Assembly: GCF_022095695.1 (NCBI RefSeq) | Contig: NZ_JAIFZM010000002.1 | Coordinates: forward strand, 186,001-250,000 | Direction of reading: 5' to 3' | DNA length: 64,000 nucleotides | Source: Oceanobacillus jordanicus | Lineage (GTDB): Bacteria; Bacillota; Bacilli; Bacillales; Amphibacillaceae | Part shown: in pieces, positions 52,501 to 62,245 of the stretch | Numbering within the stretch: position 1 is the first letter of the stretch | How the letters are laid out: every line of letters begins with the position of its first letter | Notes under the pieces: model-generated | What the model was told of the DNA's origin: nothing | The model's database searches: none | The model's input: only the letters and a program-made list of their open reading frames with translations | Made by a program: the position numbers and the translations under genes

Positions 52501-53265
52501 ATGGAAGAAACTATTTCCCTGAAGGAGATATTCGGGGTTATTAAAAAGCGCTTGCTCATGATACTCGCTTTTGTTTTAGGCGCAGCGTTGATCGCAGCAG
52601 CAGTAAGTTACTTTGTCCTGACACCGACATATGAATCAAGTTCACAATTCATCGTTAACCAAGGACAGCAGGATCCGGAAGTACAATACAACGTCAATGA
52701 TATTCGAGCCAATGTTGAAATTATAAATACATACAATGTTATTATTAAAAGTCCTGCCATTTTAGATAAGGTCGTAGAGGAATTAAACCTTCCTTATAGT
52801 TCTTCAGCACTTGGGGAAAAGCTTCAAGTCTCCAATGCAGAAAACTCACAGGTTGTTTCTGTTACTGCAACGGATGAAAGTCCAGAAATGGCTGTAGATA
52901 TTGCCAATACGACGGTTTCAACCTTTCAAGAAAATCTCGCGGAATTTATGAATGTCGATAATGTGAAAGTTCTGTCTGAAGCAGAATTAAGTGAAAACCC
53001 TTCTCCAGTAGCACCAAATCCAATGCTCAACATTGCGATTGCATTTGTACTTGGAGGAATGGTTGGTGTAGGGCTAGCCTTCTTACTAGAATACTTGGAT
53101 AACACTGTTACTACAGAAGATGATCTTGAGAAGAAACACGGTCTACCCGTTCTAGGTGTGATCGCTCATATCGATACAGATGACCTGCACGGGGATCAGT
53201 TCTCCTTTCAGGTAAAATCTAAGCAAAGGGGTGGCTTTGATGGCGCGCAGAAAAAATCAAGCTAA
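52501..53265 (+). CDS. Wzz/YveK-like polysaccharide co-polymerase and BY-kinase modulator
   Basis: A 254-residue membrane protein of the Wzz/CapA class: TM1 at about 19-40 (MILAFVLGAALIAAAVSYFV), an extracytoplasmic region beginning TPTYESSSQFIV, and TM2 at about 177-197 with the PxxP-type SPVAPNPMLN ahead of it. The cytoplasmic tail activates the partner kinase. GGGGG precedes the ATG. Its end overlaps the kinase gene by 26 nt. It sets chain length and couples polymer export to tyrosine phosphorylation. Confidence 0.9.
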   Translation: MEETISLKEIFGVIKKRLLMILAFVLGAALIAAAVSYFVLTPTYESSSQFIVNQGQQDPEVQYNVNDIRANVEIINTYNVIIKSPAILDKVVEELNLPYSSSALGEKLQVSNAENSQVVSVTATDESPEMAVDIANTTVSTFQENLAEFMNVDNVKVLSEAELSENPSPVAPNPMLNIAIAFVLGGMVGVGLAFLLEYLDNTVTTEDDLEKKHGLPVLGVIAHIDTDDLHGDQFSFQVKSKQRGGFDGAQKKSS

Positions 53266-53941
53266 GCAAACAAATAAAATGCGGCATCTAATTGCCAAGC
53301 TGAACCCGAAGTCGCCGATTTCCGAGCAATATCGTACCATTCGTACGAATTTACAATTTGCTTCAGTGGATGAGACGCTAGGATCCATGCTGGTCACCTC
53401 CTCGGGCCCAGGAGAAGGAAAATCCATGACAACGGCCAACTTAGCTGTCGTGTATGCACAGCAAGGAAAGAAAGTGCTGTTAATAGATGCTGACCTAAGA
53501 AAACCAACGGTCCATTATACATTCCGTCTTGATAACTTACGTGGTTTAAGTAATATACTTGTTGGGGAAAATACATTAGAAGAAGCCGTTAATCGGACAG
53601 ACGTCGACAATCTTGATGTCATTTCCTGTGGGCCGATCCCACCGAATCCATCCGAATTGCTTGCCTCAAGAAAAATGGAACAATTCTTAATTGATGCAAG
53701 GCAGTCTTATGACATGGTGATCTTTGATACACCACCAGTGCTTGCCGTAACAGATGCTCAAATTTTGGCAAACATCGTGGATGGCGCCTTATTAGTTGTC
53801 CGCAGTAAGCATACCGAAGATGAAGCAGTAGAAAAAGCGAAAGAAGCACTTGAGCCAGCAAGGGCGAAATTACTTGGTGCTGTACTTAATGACCGAGAAA
53901 AGAAAGAATCTAATTATCATTACTACTATGGTACCAACTAA
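53240..53941 (+). CDS. Bacterial tyrosine kinase (BY-kinase, CpsD/YwqD type)
   Basis: A 233-residue cytoplasmic kinase with Walker A SSGPGEGKSMT (about residue 57-67), Walker A' VLLIDADLRKP and Walker B MVIFDTPP. The C-terminal Tyr cluster NYHYYYGTN is autophosphorylated in this family. SEQYRTIRTNLQFA is the usual oligomer-interface motif. ATG 53240 has GGGG 8 nt upstream, so an in-frame GTG at 53231 was rejected. Works with the preceding membrane modulator and the CpsB-type phosphatase downstream. Confidence 0.93.
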   Translation: MARRKNQAKQTNKMRHLIAKLNPKSPISEQYRTIRTNLQFASVDETLGSMLVTSSGPGEGKSMTTANLAVVYAQQGKKVLLIDADLRKPTVHYTFRLDNLRGLSNILVGENTLEEAVNRTDVDNLDVISCGPIPPNPSELLASRKMEQFLIDARQSYDMVIFDTPPVLAVTDAQILANIVDGALLVVRSKHTEDEAVEKAKEALEPARAKLLGAVLNDREKKESNYHYYYGTN

Positions 53942-53951
53942 ATGAATGGAT

Positions 53952-53986
53952 ACTCCCTGCAGCCAGAGTAGCAGGGAGTTTTTTAC
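53952..53986 (+). terminator. Terminator after the BY-kinase gene
   Basis: ACTCCCTGC (53952-53960) / GCAGGGAGT (53971-53979) followed by TTTTTTAC. Confidence 0.85.
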
Positions 53987-54106
53987 TGTTTTAGTAATGT
54001 TTCTACATACTCTTTCAACCCTTTGCTACAATGCAAGCAAGATAATAGTCCTGAAAATGTTAGTTCATTTTATTAGAATGTAAACATTGTTTAACAAACG
54101 AATTAA

Positions 54107-54136
54107 TTGTTTAAGACTGACATAATCTGCTATAAT
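54107..54136 (+). promoter_or_regulatory. Promoter of the CpsB-type phosphatase gene
   Basis: -35 TTGTTT (54107-54112), 18-bp spacer, extended -10 TGCTATAAT (TATAAT at 54131-54136). Confidence 0.5.
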
Positions 54137-54204
54137 GTGCAGTAATATTTGAACAATTCCAATAACTAATACAACCAAAGAATAAAAATTAGGAAGTGAT
54201 TCTA

Positions 54205-54969
54205 ATGATCGATATTCACAGTCATATATTACCTGGTGTCGATGACGGGGCACAGACTGAAACAGACAGCATCGAAATGGCGAAAGCTGCTGTGGAACAG
54301 GGTATCCATACTATCATTGCAACACCACATCACCGAAATGGAAAATACGAAAATGACCGCGACACGATCATGCACAATGTAGATATTTTAAGTGAGTTGT
54401 TTGTCAGGCAGGATATTCCACTAACTGTGTTGCCGGGGCAGGAAGTGCGCATTAATGGCGACATGATTGAGGAAATCCAAAACAAGAAAATACTTTCGCT
54501 TAATGATACGAAGTATATGTTTGTAGAATTTCCTTCAAGCAGTGTGCCGCGCTATGCAGCGCAAATGCTGTTTGACATACAGGTAGCTGGCTATACACCG
54601 ATTATCGTCCATCCAGAACGAAACGCAGAGTTAATTCAAGATCCAAGTAAGCTGTATGAATTTGTGCGCAAAGGTTCCTTAACCCAGGTGACAGCAGCAA
54701 GTGTTATCGGTAAATTCGGGAAAAACATTCAGAAGTTCTCTCACCAATTGATTGAGTCGAACCTCACGCATTTTGTGGCTACGGACGCACATAATACAAC
54801 AACACGTGGCTTTTGCTTGCAGGAGGCTATGCACACAATAAAGCAGGAGTATGGTAGCGAATATTTTTATATGTTTTTAGAAAACAGTCAATTGCTGGTA
54901 GATAATAGTAATGTTAATAAAGTGGAGCCATTCAAGGTTAAAAAGAAAAAGTTTCTTGGACTGTTTTAA
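54205..54969 (+). CDS. PHP-type protein-tyrosine phosphatase (CpsB/YwqE)
   Basis: A 254-residue manganese-dependent phosphatase of the PHP superfamily. Metal motifs are MIDIHSHILPGVDDGA at the N-terminus, ATPHHRNG, LPGQEVRI, PIIVHPERN and FVATDAHN. It removes phosphate from the BY-kinase tyrosine cluster. ATG 54205 with AGGAAG upstream is preferred over a GTG at 54196. It has its own promoter and terminator, separate from the kinase transcript. Confidence 0.93.
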   Translation: MIDIHSHILPGVDDGAQTETDSIEMAKAAVEQGIHTIIATPHHRNGKYENDRDTIMHNVDILSELFVRQDIPLTVLPGQEVRINGDMIEEIQNKKILSLNDTKYMFVEFPSSSVPRYAAQMLFDIQVAGYTPIIVHPERNAELIQDPSKLYEFVRKGSLTQVTAASVIGKFGKNIQKFSHQLIESNLTHFVATDAHNTTTRGFCLQEAMHTIKQEYGSEYFYMFLENSQLLVDNSNVNKVEPFKVKKKKFLGLF

Positions 54970-54990
54970 TGGGCATCTTAATAAAGGGTG

Positions 54991-55018
54991 GGAGTACAAA
55001 TAACGTACTCTCTTTTTT
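54991..55018 (+). terminator. Terminator after the phosphatase gene
   Basis: GAGTAC (54992-54997) / GTACTC (55005-55010), short stem followed by TCTTTTTT. Beyond it, 195 bp without a gene precede the LuxR-type regulator. Confidence 0.5.
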
Positions 55019-55213
55019 AACACGTTAGGATAGCATGAAATTTTAGCTGGAAACAATTACGGCGTGTATAAGAAAAATGTACACATTACTAAAAGACGTG
55101 CGAATGTTACAGATACGAAATAAGAGGTTATTTTTCACGGCATGGCAAGGGGATACTGGGAAATTAAGAATACAACTTTAAGAACAATCAACGTAGTAAA
55201 AGGGGCAGTAAAA

Positions 55214-55879
55214 ATGATAAACGTTATGCTAGTAGAGGATCAGCGCTTGTTTAGTGAAGGGGTAGAAGCGCTGATCTCCAACACAGCAGATATACAAGTT
55301 GTTGGCATTGCATCTAATGGCAAGGAAGCAATAGATACATTTAAGAAATACCTACCAGATGTGGTCTTAATGGATATACATATGCCTGAACTGGATGGAA
55401 TTAAAGCAACCATTAAGATTAAAGAAAATCACCCTGATATAAAGGTTATTTTACTTACGACTTATGCAGATGAGGACTTGATTGTCACAGGTATCAATGC
55501 AGGTGCAGATGGTTTTCTATTAAAAAGTCTTCGTGCCACCAGTCTAATTCGCTGTATTCGTGAAGTCTATGAAAATGAAATTGTCTTATCTGGTCCAGCT
55601 GCTCGTATCTTAGCAGAAAAAATCCGTGCCCAAACGTATAGCAAAAAGCAAATTCTGGACCGGAAACTGCAAAACCGAAACATTATCCTGTCTAAAAGAG
55701 AGCTTGATATAACGTATTTACTTATGCAAAACAACACAAACAAGCAAATTGCCGAAAATCTATTTCTAAGTGAAGGTACTATTAAAAATTATATTAGTGA
55801 ACTCTATCATAAATTTGGAATACCCAATCGCAAAAAGCTCGTCCAATACCTACAAAAAGTATTAAATAGGAAAAACTAG
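55214..55879 (+). CDS. LuxR/NarL-type response regulator
   Basis: A 221-residue regulator with complete REC domain: acidic pocket LVEDQR, phospho-Asp in VVLMDIHMPELDG (about residue 54), TTYADE and the Lys in GFLLKSL. A LuxR-type HTH follows (about 155-215, LSKRELDITYLLMQNNTNKQ and AENLFLSEGTIKNYISELYH). ATG 55214 has AAAGGGG upstream; a longer frame from 55142 lacks support. No histidine kinase is adjacent. Position ahead of sugar-nucleotide genes suggests control of polysaccharide synthesis. Confidence 0.88.
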   Translation: MINVMLVEDQRLFSEGVEALISNTADIQVVGIASNGKEAIDTFKKYLPDVVLMDIHMPELDGIKATIKIKENHPDIKVILLTTYADEDLIVTGINAGADGFLLKSLRATSLIRCIREVYENEIVLSGPAARILAEKIRAQTYSKKQILDRKLQNRNIILSKRELDITYLLMQNNTNKQIAENLFLSEGTIKNYISELYHKFGIPNRKKLVQYLQKVLNRKN

Positions 55880-56041
55880 GAACAAATCAGGTGCTTGATA
55901 TGACTTTTATTTCCAAAAGTCACTACAATTATGACCGGGTCTTTAGTATCATGAATTTTGTAGCTTACTTTCCTTGATTAGGAAAATTCAGGGGTCGTTT
56001 TTTTTACATACGAAATATCAGCTGAGAATGAAGGGACAGTT

Positions 56042-56692
56042 ATGTTCTATGTAGGTTTTTATCAACCAAGAGATAGTGTGAAAGAGATAGTAACACAAAT
56101 GGAAGAGCAACACGACATTCCGGTCATGATTGGATCAATTAACGTACTTGTTAGATGTTGTAGTCTAATCTTTCTCGATCTTCAAAAGCTCACCCCAAAA
56201 GATAGCATTACCCTCACAAGAGAATTAACTGAAAAAAATGTAAAAGTGGTCGGATTAATTTCAGGGGAGGATGAACCTCGTCATTTGTTACGCCTCGTAC
56301 GAGAGGGAGTTATAAGTTTAATAGATGATCATTCTTTATCTTCATTAGTTAAAGCGGTCTATGTGGCACAAAAGGACCATAGTATTCTACCATCAATCTT
56401 GTTACAATTTCTTAGAGAGAATATTGTCGAACTGCGTCAGTTGGATAAAGAGTCATTTGCACATAAACTTTTAAAATCTTGCATTAACCTCACGCCTAAA
56501 GAAATTGAAATTGCCTACCTACTAGGTAAAGACTTAAAAAACCGTGATATAGCCTATCTACTTGATACGAAAGAAAGCACTGTAAAAGTACATATTAGTC
56601 ACATTTACACAAAAACAGGAAAAAAACGCCGAAGAGATCTTTTTCAATACTTCAAAGAGTTAAAACACAAAGAGAAAGGGGCACGTTCATGA
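56042..56692 (+). CDS. LuxR-type regulator with degenerate receiver domain
   Basis: A 216-residue protein: a receiver-like N-terminal part (about 1-125) keeps an Asp in SLIFLDLQKL but lacks the N-terminal acidic pair (VGFYQPRDS instead) and the conserved Lys (ISLIDDHS instead). The C-terminal HTH (about 150-210, LTPKEIEIAYLLGKDLKNRD and IAYLLDTKESTVKVHISHIY) is intact. Such pseudo-receivers are usually not phosphorylated. AAGGGA precedes the ATG. Its stop overlaps the next gene by 4 nt, so it is co-expressed with the dehydratase gene. Confidence 0.78.
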   Translation: MFYVGFYQPRDSVKEIVTQMEEQHDIPVMIGSINVLVRCCSLIFLDLQKLTPKDSITLTRELTEKNVKVVGLISGEDEPRHLLRLVREGVISLIDDHSLSSLVKAVYVAQKDHSILPSILLQFLRENIVELRQLDKESFAHKLLKSCINLTPKEIEIAYLLGKDLKNRDIAYLLDTKESTVKVHISHIYTKTGKKRRRDLFQYFKELKHKEKGARS

Positions 56693-58512
56693 GCTATCGT
56701 ACGCGCTTAGGTCTACTTATTTTACTGGATTCTATTATTGTCAGTACCGCAATTTTTATTGCTTCTTGGGTTGTATATCCATTTACTTCTGTTATTAACA
56801 TGGATGCCATCATTATTAGCGCAGTAGCTCTTTTATTATTCCATCATTTATTTGCTTCTATTTACAAGCTCTATAACAAAGTTTGGTCCTATGCCAGTGT
56901 CGGAGAGTTGGTCGCAATTGTACAGGCTGTCACATTTTCCGTACTAGCATCAGGTCTCATCATGTACTTATTTAATGATTATGCCCTATATAGAAGAGCA
57001 TTGGTTGTCACCTGGATGTTACATATTATCTTAATTGGTGGATCACGCTTCATGTGGCGTATTTTCCGAGACCGGTACATAAAACAGGACAAAAACAAGA
57101 AACGCACACTCATCGTTGGTGCAGGATCAGCGGGCGCGATGATTGCCCGCCAGTTAAGAAACGAACAACAAAACACAGAATTATGGCCAGTTGGTTTCGT
57201 TGATGACGATATACATAAACAAAAGATGCAGCTATTCAATTTACCAGTTGCAGGGGGAGTAAAGGATATTCCTGAGGTGGTAGAAGAACTTAATATTGAG
57301 CATATTGTCATTGCTATCCCTTCCTTACAAAATGGGGAGTTAGAAAAGATCGTCGCCTCTGCTAACAAAACAACAGCCAAGGTACAGATGATCCCCAAAA
57401 TCGAGGATCTGATGACGGGTCGTGTGTCCGTTAGCAACTTAAAAAACGTTGAGGTTGAGGATTTACTTGGTCGCGAACCAGTAAAACTTGATATTAATGC
57501 AATCTCAGAATACGTAACTGGCCGTACGGTAATGGTAACTGGAGCTGGTGGCTCGATTGGATCAGAGATCTGTCGTCAGATTATGAAGTTTACACCGAAT
57601 AAAATAGTCCTTCTCGGACACGGGGAATTTAGCATTTATACAATTGATATGGAATTAAAGCAGCAATACGGAGAAAAGGAAATAGAAATCGTACCGGTTA
57701 TTGCCGATGTCCAGGACAAAGAGCGCATTTTTGAGGTCGTAAACACACATAAACCAACAATTATCTACCATGCAGCTGCACATAAGCATGTTCCACTTAT
57801 GGAATATAACCCGCATGAAGCTGTAAAAAACAATATTATCGGCACGAAAAACGTAGCCGAAGCAGCAGATACATTTGGTGTCCAAACATTTGTCATGGTA
57901 TCAACGGATAAAGCAGTAAATCCAACAAATGTGATGGGAGCAACGAAGCGTGTAGCGGAAATGGTTGTCCAGCATATGGCACAGCAAAGTAAAACAAAAT
58001 TTGTCGCTGTACGTTTTGGTAATGTACTGGGAAGCCGTGGAAGTGTTATTCCTCTGTTCAAGAAACAAATTGAAAAAGGTGGCCCGGTAACTGTGACGGA
58101 TCCGGAAATGACAAGATATTTTATGACGATTCCAGAAGCGTCAAGACTTGTTATTCAAGCAGGTACACTTGCTAAAGGTGGAGAAATCTTTGTCCTAGAT
58201 ATGGGGGAGCCTGTGAAAATTGTAGATCTAGCGCGAAACCTTATTAAACTATCAGGCTATACCGAAGAAGAAATCCCAATACAATTTTCGGGTATTAGAC
58301 CAGGTGAGAAGATGTATGAAGAGTTACTTGGCGAAGAAGAAATTCTTCCTGGGGAAGTTTATGAGAAGATTTACGTTGGCCGGACGGTTGAGGTGGACAA
58401 TGAGATGGTGCTTAATTTGATTGAGCAGTTTGATCGTTATAATACTGTGGACCTTAAAGAAGTTTTGATGAAAATTATTTATACAGAAAGAAAAATGCTG
58501 ACTGCAAAATAA
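56689..58512 (+). CDS. CapD/EpsC-like UDP-sugar dehydratase/epimerase (FlaA1 family)
   Basis: A 607-residue membrane enzyme: four N-terminal helices (about 10-120), a CoA-binding-like Rossmann domain (LIVGAGSAGAMIARQLRN, about 140), then the catalytic SDR domain with VTGAGGSIGSEICRQ (about 283), HAAAHKHVPLMEYNP and STDKAVNPTNVMGATKR (active-site Asp-Lys region), and GEIFVLDMGEPVKI. Acts on UDP-GlcNAc (4,6-dehydration, sometimes 5-epimerisation), giving keto-sugars for polysaccharide repeat units. Length is normal for the long form. Confidence 0.9.
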   Translation: MSYRTRLGLLILLDSIIVSTAIFIASWVVYPFTSVINMDAIIISAVALLLFHHLFASIYKLYNKVWSYASVGELVAIVQAVTFSVLASGLIMYLFNDYALYRRALVVTWMLHIILIGGSRFMWRIFRDRYIKQDKNKKRTLIVGAGSAGAMIARQLRNEQQNTELWPVGFVDDDIHKQKMQLFNLPVAGGVKDIPEVVEELNIEHIVIAIPSLQNGELEKIVASANKTTAKVQMIPKIEDLMTGRVSVSNLKNVEVEDLLGREPVKLDINAISEYVTGRTVMVTGAGGSIGSEICRQIMKFTPNKIVLLGHGEFSIYTIDMELKQQYGEKEIEIVPVIADVQDKERIFEVVNTHKPTIIYHAAAHKHVPLMEYNPHEAVKNNIIGTKNVAEAADTFGVQTFVMVSTDKAVNPTNVMGATKRVAEMVVQHMAQQSKTKFVAVRFGNVLGSRGSVIPLFKKQIEKGGPVTVTDPEMTRYFMTIPEASRLVIQAGTLAKGGEIFVLDMGEPVKIVDLARNLIKLSGYTEEEIPIQFSGIRPGEKMYEELLGEEEILPGEVYEKIYVGRTVEVDNEMVLNLIEQFDRYNTVDLKEVLMKIIYTERKMLTAK

Positions 58513-58550
58513 CCATAATATTAATCTTACTATAGAAGGAAGTTGTTAAA

Positions 58551-59588
58551 ATGAATTTTGCTATTATTGGGTGTGGCTTCATAGCCAAAAAACATGCGAA
58601 AGCAATACAGGAAGTTGAAAACGCCAATCTAGTAGCTGTAAGTGACAAGTTATCTTCAGCAATGCAACCATATGTTGAGGAATATGGTGCTGAGGCATAT
58701 GAAAGTTTAGATGAAATGTTACTTAGAGAAGATATAGATGTAGTATCTGTGTGTACACCGACAGGATTACATGCACCATTAGCTATCAAAGTAGCTAATT
58801 CAAAAAAACATGTCATTTTAGAAAAGCCAATTGCAATGACTTTAGAAGAAACAGATGAAATTATTGAAGCATGTAATAGAAATGAAGTAAAACTGTCAAT
58901 TGTCCACCCGAATCGCTTCAGACCAGTAGTAAAAGAGTTACGTAAAATACTTGATCAGAATCTGTTAGGTAAAATTAGCCATGCGAATGCAACTGTAAAT
59001 TGGAATAGAAATCAAGAGTATTATGATCAGGCACAATGGCGAGGAACTAAAGAATTCGATGGCGGTGTGTTAATGAACCAAGCAATCCATAATCTTGATT
59101 TACTGTTATGGTTTATGGGTGAACCTGAACAAATATTCAGTATGGAAGCAACAAGATTACGTAAAATTGAAGCCGAAGATGTTTCCACAGGAGTTATTAA
59201 ATTTAAATCAGGTGCTTTAGGATTAGTAGAAGCTTCCACGACATCTTATGGACAAAATTTCGAAGAGTCCATTACACTTTTTGGAGAAAAAGGTACTGTA
59301 AAGATTGGTGGGAAAAATGCTATATACTTCGAACATCTAGAAATTGAGGGTGTGGAAGATGATGAGATCATTAAGATCAAAGAAAAAATAAAGGAAGATC
59401 CGTTTGGTATTCCAGGGCATCAATGTATTATTGATGATATGTTAAAAGCGATTGAGGAAGATAGACAACCAGCTGTTTCTGGGGAAGAGGGAAGGAAATC
59501 GTTAGAGTTAGTACTTTCATTTTATGAATCTGCTAAAAGTAATCAACCAATCCAATTAACAAAGGAGAAAGAATATGTTAACAACTAA
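58551..59588 (+). CDS. Gfo/Idh/MocA oxidoreductase (WbpB/WlbA-like)
   Basis: A 345-residue NAD-dependent sugar-nucleotide oxidoreductase. The N-terminus MNFAIIGCGFIAKKHAKAIQ is the dinucleotide fold, ILEKPIAMTLEE carries the catalytic Lys, and the C-terminal domain has WRGTKEFDGGVLMNQAIHNL with the active-site His. Next to a UDP-GlcNAc 6-dehydrogenase-like gene it fits UDP-GlcNAcA 3-dehydrogenase, the second step to UDP-2,3-diamino uronic acids; this is inference. AGGAAG precedes the ATG. Overlaps the next gene by 14 nt. Confidence 0.85.
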   Translation: MNFAIIGCGFIAKKHAKAIQEVENANLVAVSDKLSSAMQPYVEEYGAEAYESLDEMLLREDIDVVSVCTPTGLHAPLAIKVANSKKHVILEKPIAMTLEETDEIIEACNRNEVKLSIVHPNRFRPVVKELRKILDQNLLGKISHANATVNWNRNQEYYDQAQWRGTKEFDGGVLMNQAIHNLDLLLWFMGEPEQIFSMEATRLRKIEAEDVSTGVIKFKSGALGLVEASTTSYGQNFEESITLFGEKGTVKIGGKNAIYFEHLEIEGVEDDEIIKIKEKIKEDPFGIPGHQCIIDDMLKAIEEDRQPAVSGEEGRKSLELVLSFYESAKSNQPIQLTKEKEYVNN

Positions 59589-60918
59589 AGAAAAAGGCAA
59601 TCAACTTGCAGAGAAACTAATAGAAAAACTAAATAATAAAACTGCTGTAATAGGTGTGGTAGGGCTAGGTTATGTGGGTTTACCTTTAGCAGTTGAAAAG
59701 GCGAAAGCTGGTTATAATGTAATTGGATTTGATGTGCAGGAATCAAAAGTTGATGAAGTGAACCAAGGAATTAATTACATTGGAGATGTAGTTGATGAGG
59801 AATTAAAGGAACTAGTTGCAGACAAAAAATTAAAAGCTACTACTGATTATTCCTTTATTAAAGAAGTAGACGCGGTTGCAATATGTGTACCAACACCATT
59901 AGATATATATAAACAACCCAATACAAATTATGTTGAAAGTTCTGCACACGAGATCTCTGATCATATTCATGAAGGAATGCTAGTAGTACTTGAGAGTACA
60001 ACTTATCCAGGAACTACAGAAGAACTGCTAAAGCCTATTTTAGAACAAAGTGGATTAAACTGTGGTGAGGACTTTTTCTTAGCTTATTCACCAGAGCGTG
60101 TTGATCCAGGTAACAAACAATTTAAGACAAAGAATACTCCAAAAGTTGTCGGTGGTGTAACTGAAAATTGTACAGAAGTAGCAGCGACAATGTACGAAAA
60201 TGTATTGGAAAGTGATATTCACCAGGTATCAAGTCCATCTGTTGCTGAGATGGAAAAAATCTTAGAAAATACTTTCCGAAATATTAATATTGGTCTTGCC
60301 AATGAAATGGCTGTTCTATGTAATAAAATGGGTATCGATGTATGGGAAGTCATTGATGCAGCGGCAACAAAACCTTATGGGTTTATGCCGTTTTATCCTG
60401 GTCCTGGATTAGGTGGGCATTGTATTCCAATTGATCCATGGTATTTGACATGGAAAGCACGTGAATATAATTATCACACTAAGTTAATCGAAACAGCAGG
60501 TGAAATAAACAATGAAATGCCTAATTATGTGATTCAAAGAATTATGGAGATCCTAAATAAAGAAGAAAAAGCATTGAATGGTTCAAATATTTTAGTGCTT
60601 GGAGTAGCTTATAAGAAAGACATTGATGATTATCGTGAATCACCAGTTCTTCCTATTCTAGAGAAGTTAGATGGGGCTGGTGCGGTATGGTCAGTAGTGG
60701 ATCCGTATGTAAAGAATTTTAAATATAAAAATGATTTCCAATCACCAATAGAAAGTGTTACAGCTGAAATGTTAGAAAGCGCAGATTTAGTCTTAATTGC
60801 TACTGACCATAGTGATTTCAATTATGAAACAATAGTTACCCATTCGAAAGTTGTTTACGATACTAGGAATACTATAAATAAAGAAATTAAGGGCAATGGA
60901 AATATCCATTCTCTATGA
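59575..60918 (+). CDS. Nucleotide-sugar dehydrogenase (UDP-GlcNAc 6-dehydrogenase, WbpA-like)
   Basis: A 447-residue two-Rossmann-domain dehydrogenase: GVVGLGYVGLPLAVEKAKAG near residue 26, ESTTYPGTTEELL, the SPERVDPGN block, and catalytic Cys in PGPGLGGHCIPIDPWYLTW (about residue 283). The following DPWYLTWKARE favours N-acetylated substrates (WbpA/WecC type) over plain UDP-glucose dehydrogenases. AAAGGAG precedes the ATG. With the upstream oxidoreductase it would make oxidised UDP-HexNAc uronic acid for the capsule. The aminotransferase and acetyltransferase that often accompany this pair are not in the window. Confidence 0.88.
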   Translation: MLTTKEKGNQLAEKLIEKLNNKTAVIGVVGLGYVGLPLAVEKAKAGYNVIGFDVQESKVDEVNQGINYIGDVVDEELKELVADKKLKATTDYSFIKEVDAVAICVPTPLDIYKQPNTNYVESSAHEISDHIHEGMLVVLESTTYPGTTEELLKPILEQSGLNCGEDFFLAYSPERVDPGNKQFKTKNTPKVVGGVTENCTEVAATMYENVLESDIHQVSSPSVAEMEKILENTFRNINIGLANEMAVLCNKMGIDVWEVIDAAATKPYGFMPFYPGPGLGGHCIPIDPWYLTWKAREYNYHTKLIETAGEINNEMPNYVIQRIMEILNKEEKALNGSNILVLGVAYKKDIDDYRESPVLPILEKLDGAGAVWSVVDPYVKNFKYKNDFQSPIESVTAEMLESADLVLIATDHSDFNYETIVTHSKVVYDTRNTINKEIKGNGNIHSL

Positions 60919-60934
60919 TGGTAAGTAGATAATA

Positions 60935-62242
60935 ATGATAAGTCTACTCAATACTTTAAAGAAAACACTAAGTAACCCTTCAAATAAGAATATATTTACT
61001 ATGTTAATTGGAACGAGTGCTGCACAAGTTATCCCAGTTGTAGCCTCGTTAATTTTAACTAGAATATATACTCCAGAAGAATATGGGTTATTAGCTATTT
61101 TCATTTCGTTAGTAACAATTATGGGGACAATTGTAACTTTAAGATACGAATTAGCAATTTTAGTACCTATAAAAGAACAGGATGCAGTTAACATAACAAT
61201 ACTATCAATAGTAAGCTCTCTCATTATTTCTCTTTTGATTTTTAGTATATTATTAGGTTTTAAAAATGAAATTTTAGACGCACTTAATATAAAGAGTTTA
61301 GGGAATTGGCTATTTTTAGTACCAATCGCGACGCTTTTTATGGGAATTTACAATTCATTGAACTATTTGGCAACCAGAGTTGGTTTATTTAAGGTCATTT
61401 CAAAAACAAGGATCTATCAAGCGCTTTATAGCTCTATAGCTCAAATTTTATTGGGATTAATGCATATGGGCGTAGGCGGTCTGATAATTGGCGCTACATT
61501 ATCGAATATAATTGGAAATTTGAAGATCTTTGGCAAATTATTAGATTCAAAAAAAGATGAAATTAAAAGATTTAGACCGAGGGATGCCTATTCTCTAGCA
61601 AAGAGGTATTCTGACTATCCAAAATACAGTGTACCCTCAACTATATTTAATAATGTCTCTTTACACTCGATGAGCTTTATTATTCCAACTTTCTTCTCGG
61701 CATCACTTTTGGGGCAATATTCACTTAGTCAAAGAATAATTATATTACCAATGAAAGTGATAAGTAATTCTATAAGTCAGGTATTTCTAAATGAAGCTTC
61801 AATGGAACTAAAAAAAAGTAACACAACTAAAAATTCATTTATATCAACATTTAAAAAGTTAGTTTGTATATCACTACCGTTATATACTATATTATTTTTC
61901 GTAGTAAAAGACTTAATTATACTAGCCTTTGGGGAAACTTGGGAACCTGCTGGAGAGATATCTCAAATGTTAATAATTTTATTGTTTTTTAGATTTATTG
62001 TGACTCCTTTAAGTAACGTGTTAAATTTATACGAGAAACAGAAAATAGTACTGATTTGGCAAGTCTCTCTAGTGATTTTAACAATAATTTCAGCTATGAT
62101 ATCGATTATATATGCATTAAACTTTAAAACCTTCTTAGCAATCTATGTATGCACATTGAGTATAGACTATGTGATAATGTTCATTATTTGTCTATACTTT
62201 AGCGGGAGACAGAAACATAACTTTATTGAAGGGAGTTACTAA
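60935..62242 (+). CDS. Wzx-type polysaccharide flippase
   Basis: A 435-residue membrane protein with about 12 predicted helices, of the oligosaccharide-flippase (MOP/PST) superfamily. The N-terminal TSAAQVIPVVASLILTRIYT plus PEEYGLLAIF and the later SVPSTIFNNVSLHSM are typical. It would flip lipid-linked repeat units across the membrane. The ribosome site (GGTAAG region) is weak. GC content falls sharply from here to the right, and codon use shifts to A/T endings. Confidence 0.88.
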   Translation: MISLLNTLKKTLSNPSNKNIFTMLIGTSAAQVIPVVASLILTRIYTPEEYGLLAIFISLVTIMGTIVTLRYELAILVPIKEQDAVNITILSIVSSLIISLLIFSILLGFKNEILDALNIKSLGNWLFLVPIATLFMGIYNSLNYLATRVGLFKVISKTRIYQALYSSIAQILLGLMHMGVGGLIIGATLSNIIGNLKIFGKLLDSKKDEIKRFRPRDAYSLAKRYSDYPKYSVPSTIFNNVSLHSMSFIIPTFFSASLLGQYSLSQRIIILPMKVISNSISQVFLNEASMELKKSNTTKNSFISTFKKLVCISLPLYTILFFVVKDLIILAFGETWEPAGEISQMLIILLFFRFIVTPLSNVLNLYEKQKIVLIWQVSLVILTIISAMISIIYALNFKTFLAIYVCTLSIDYVIMFIICLYFSGRQKHNFIEGSY

Positions 62243-62245
62243 GGA

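Noticed and set aside
55902-55921. GACTTTT/AAAAGTC hairpin after the LuxR-type regulator as a terminator
   Set aside because: The stem is A/T-rich and not followed by a T-run, so support is too weak.
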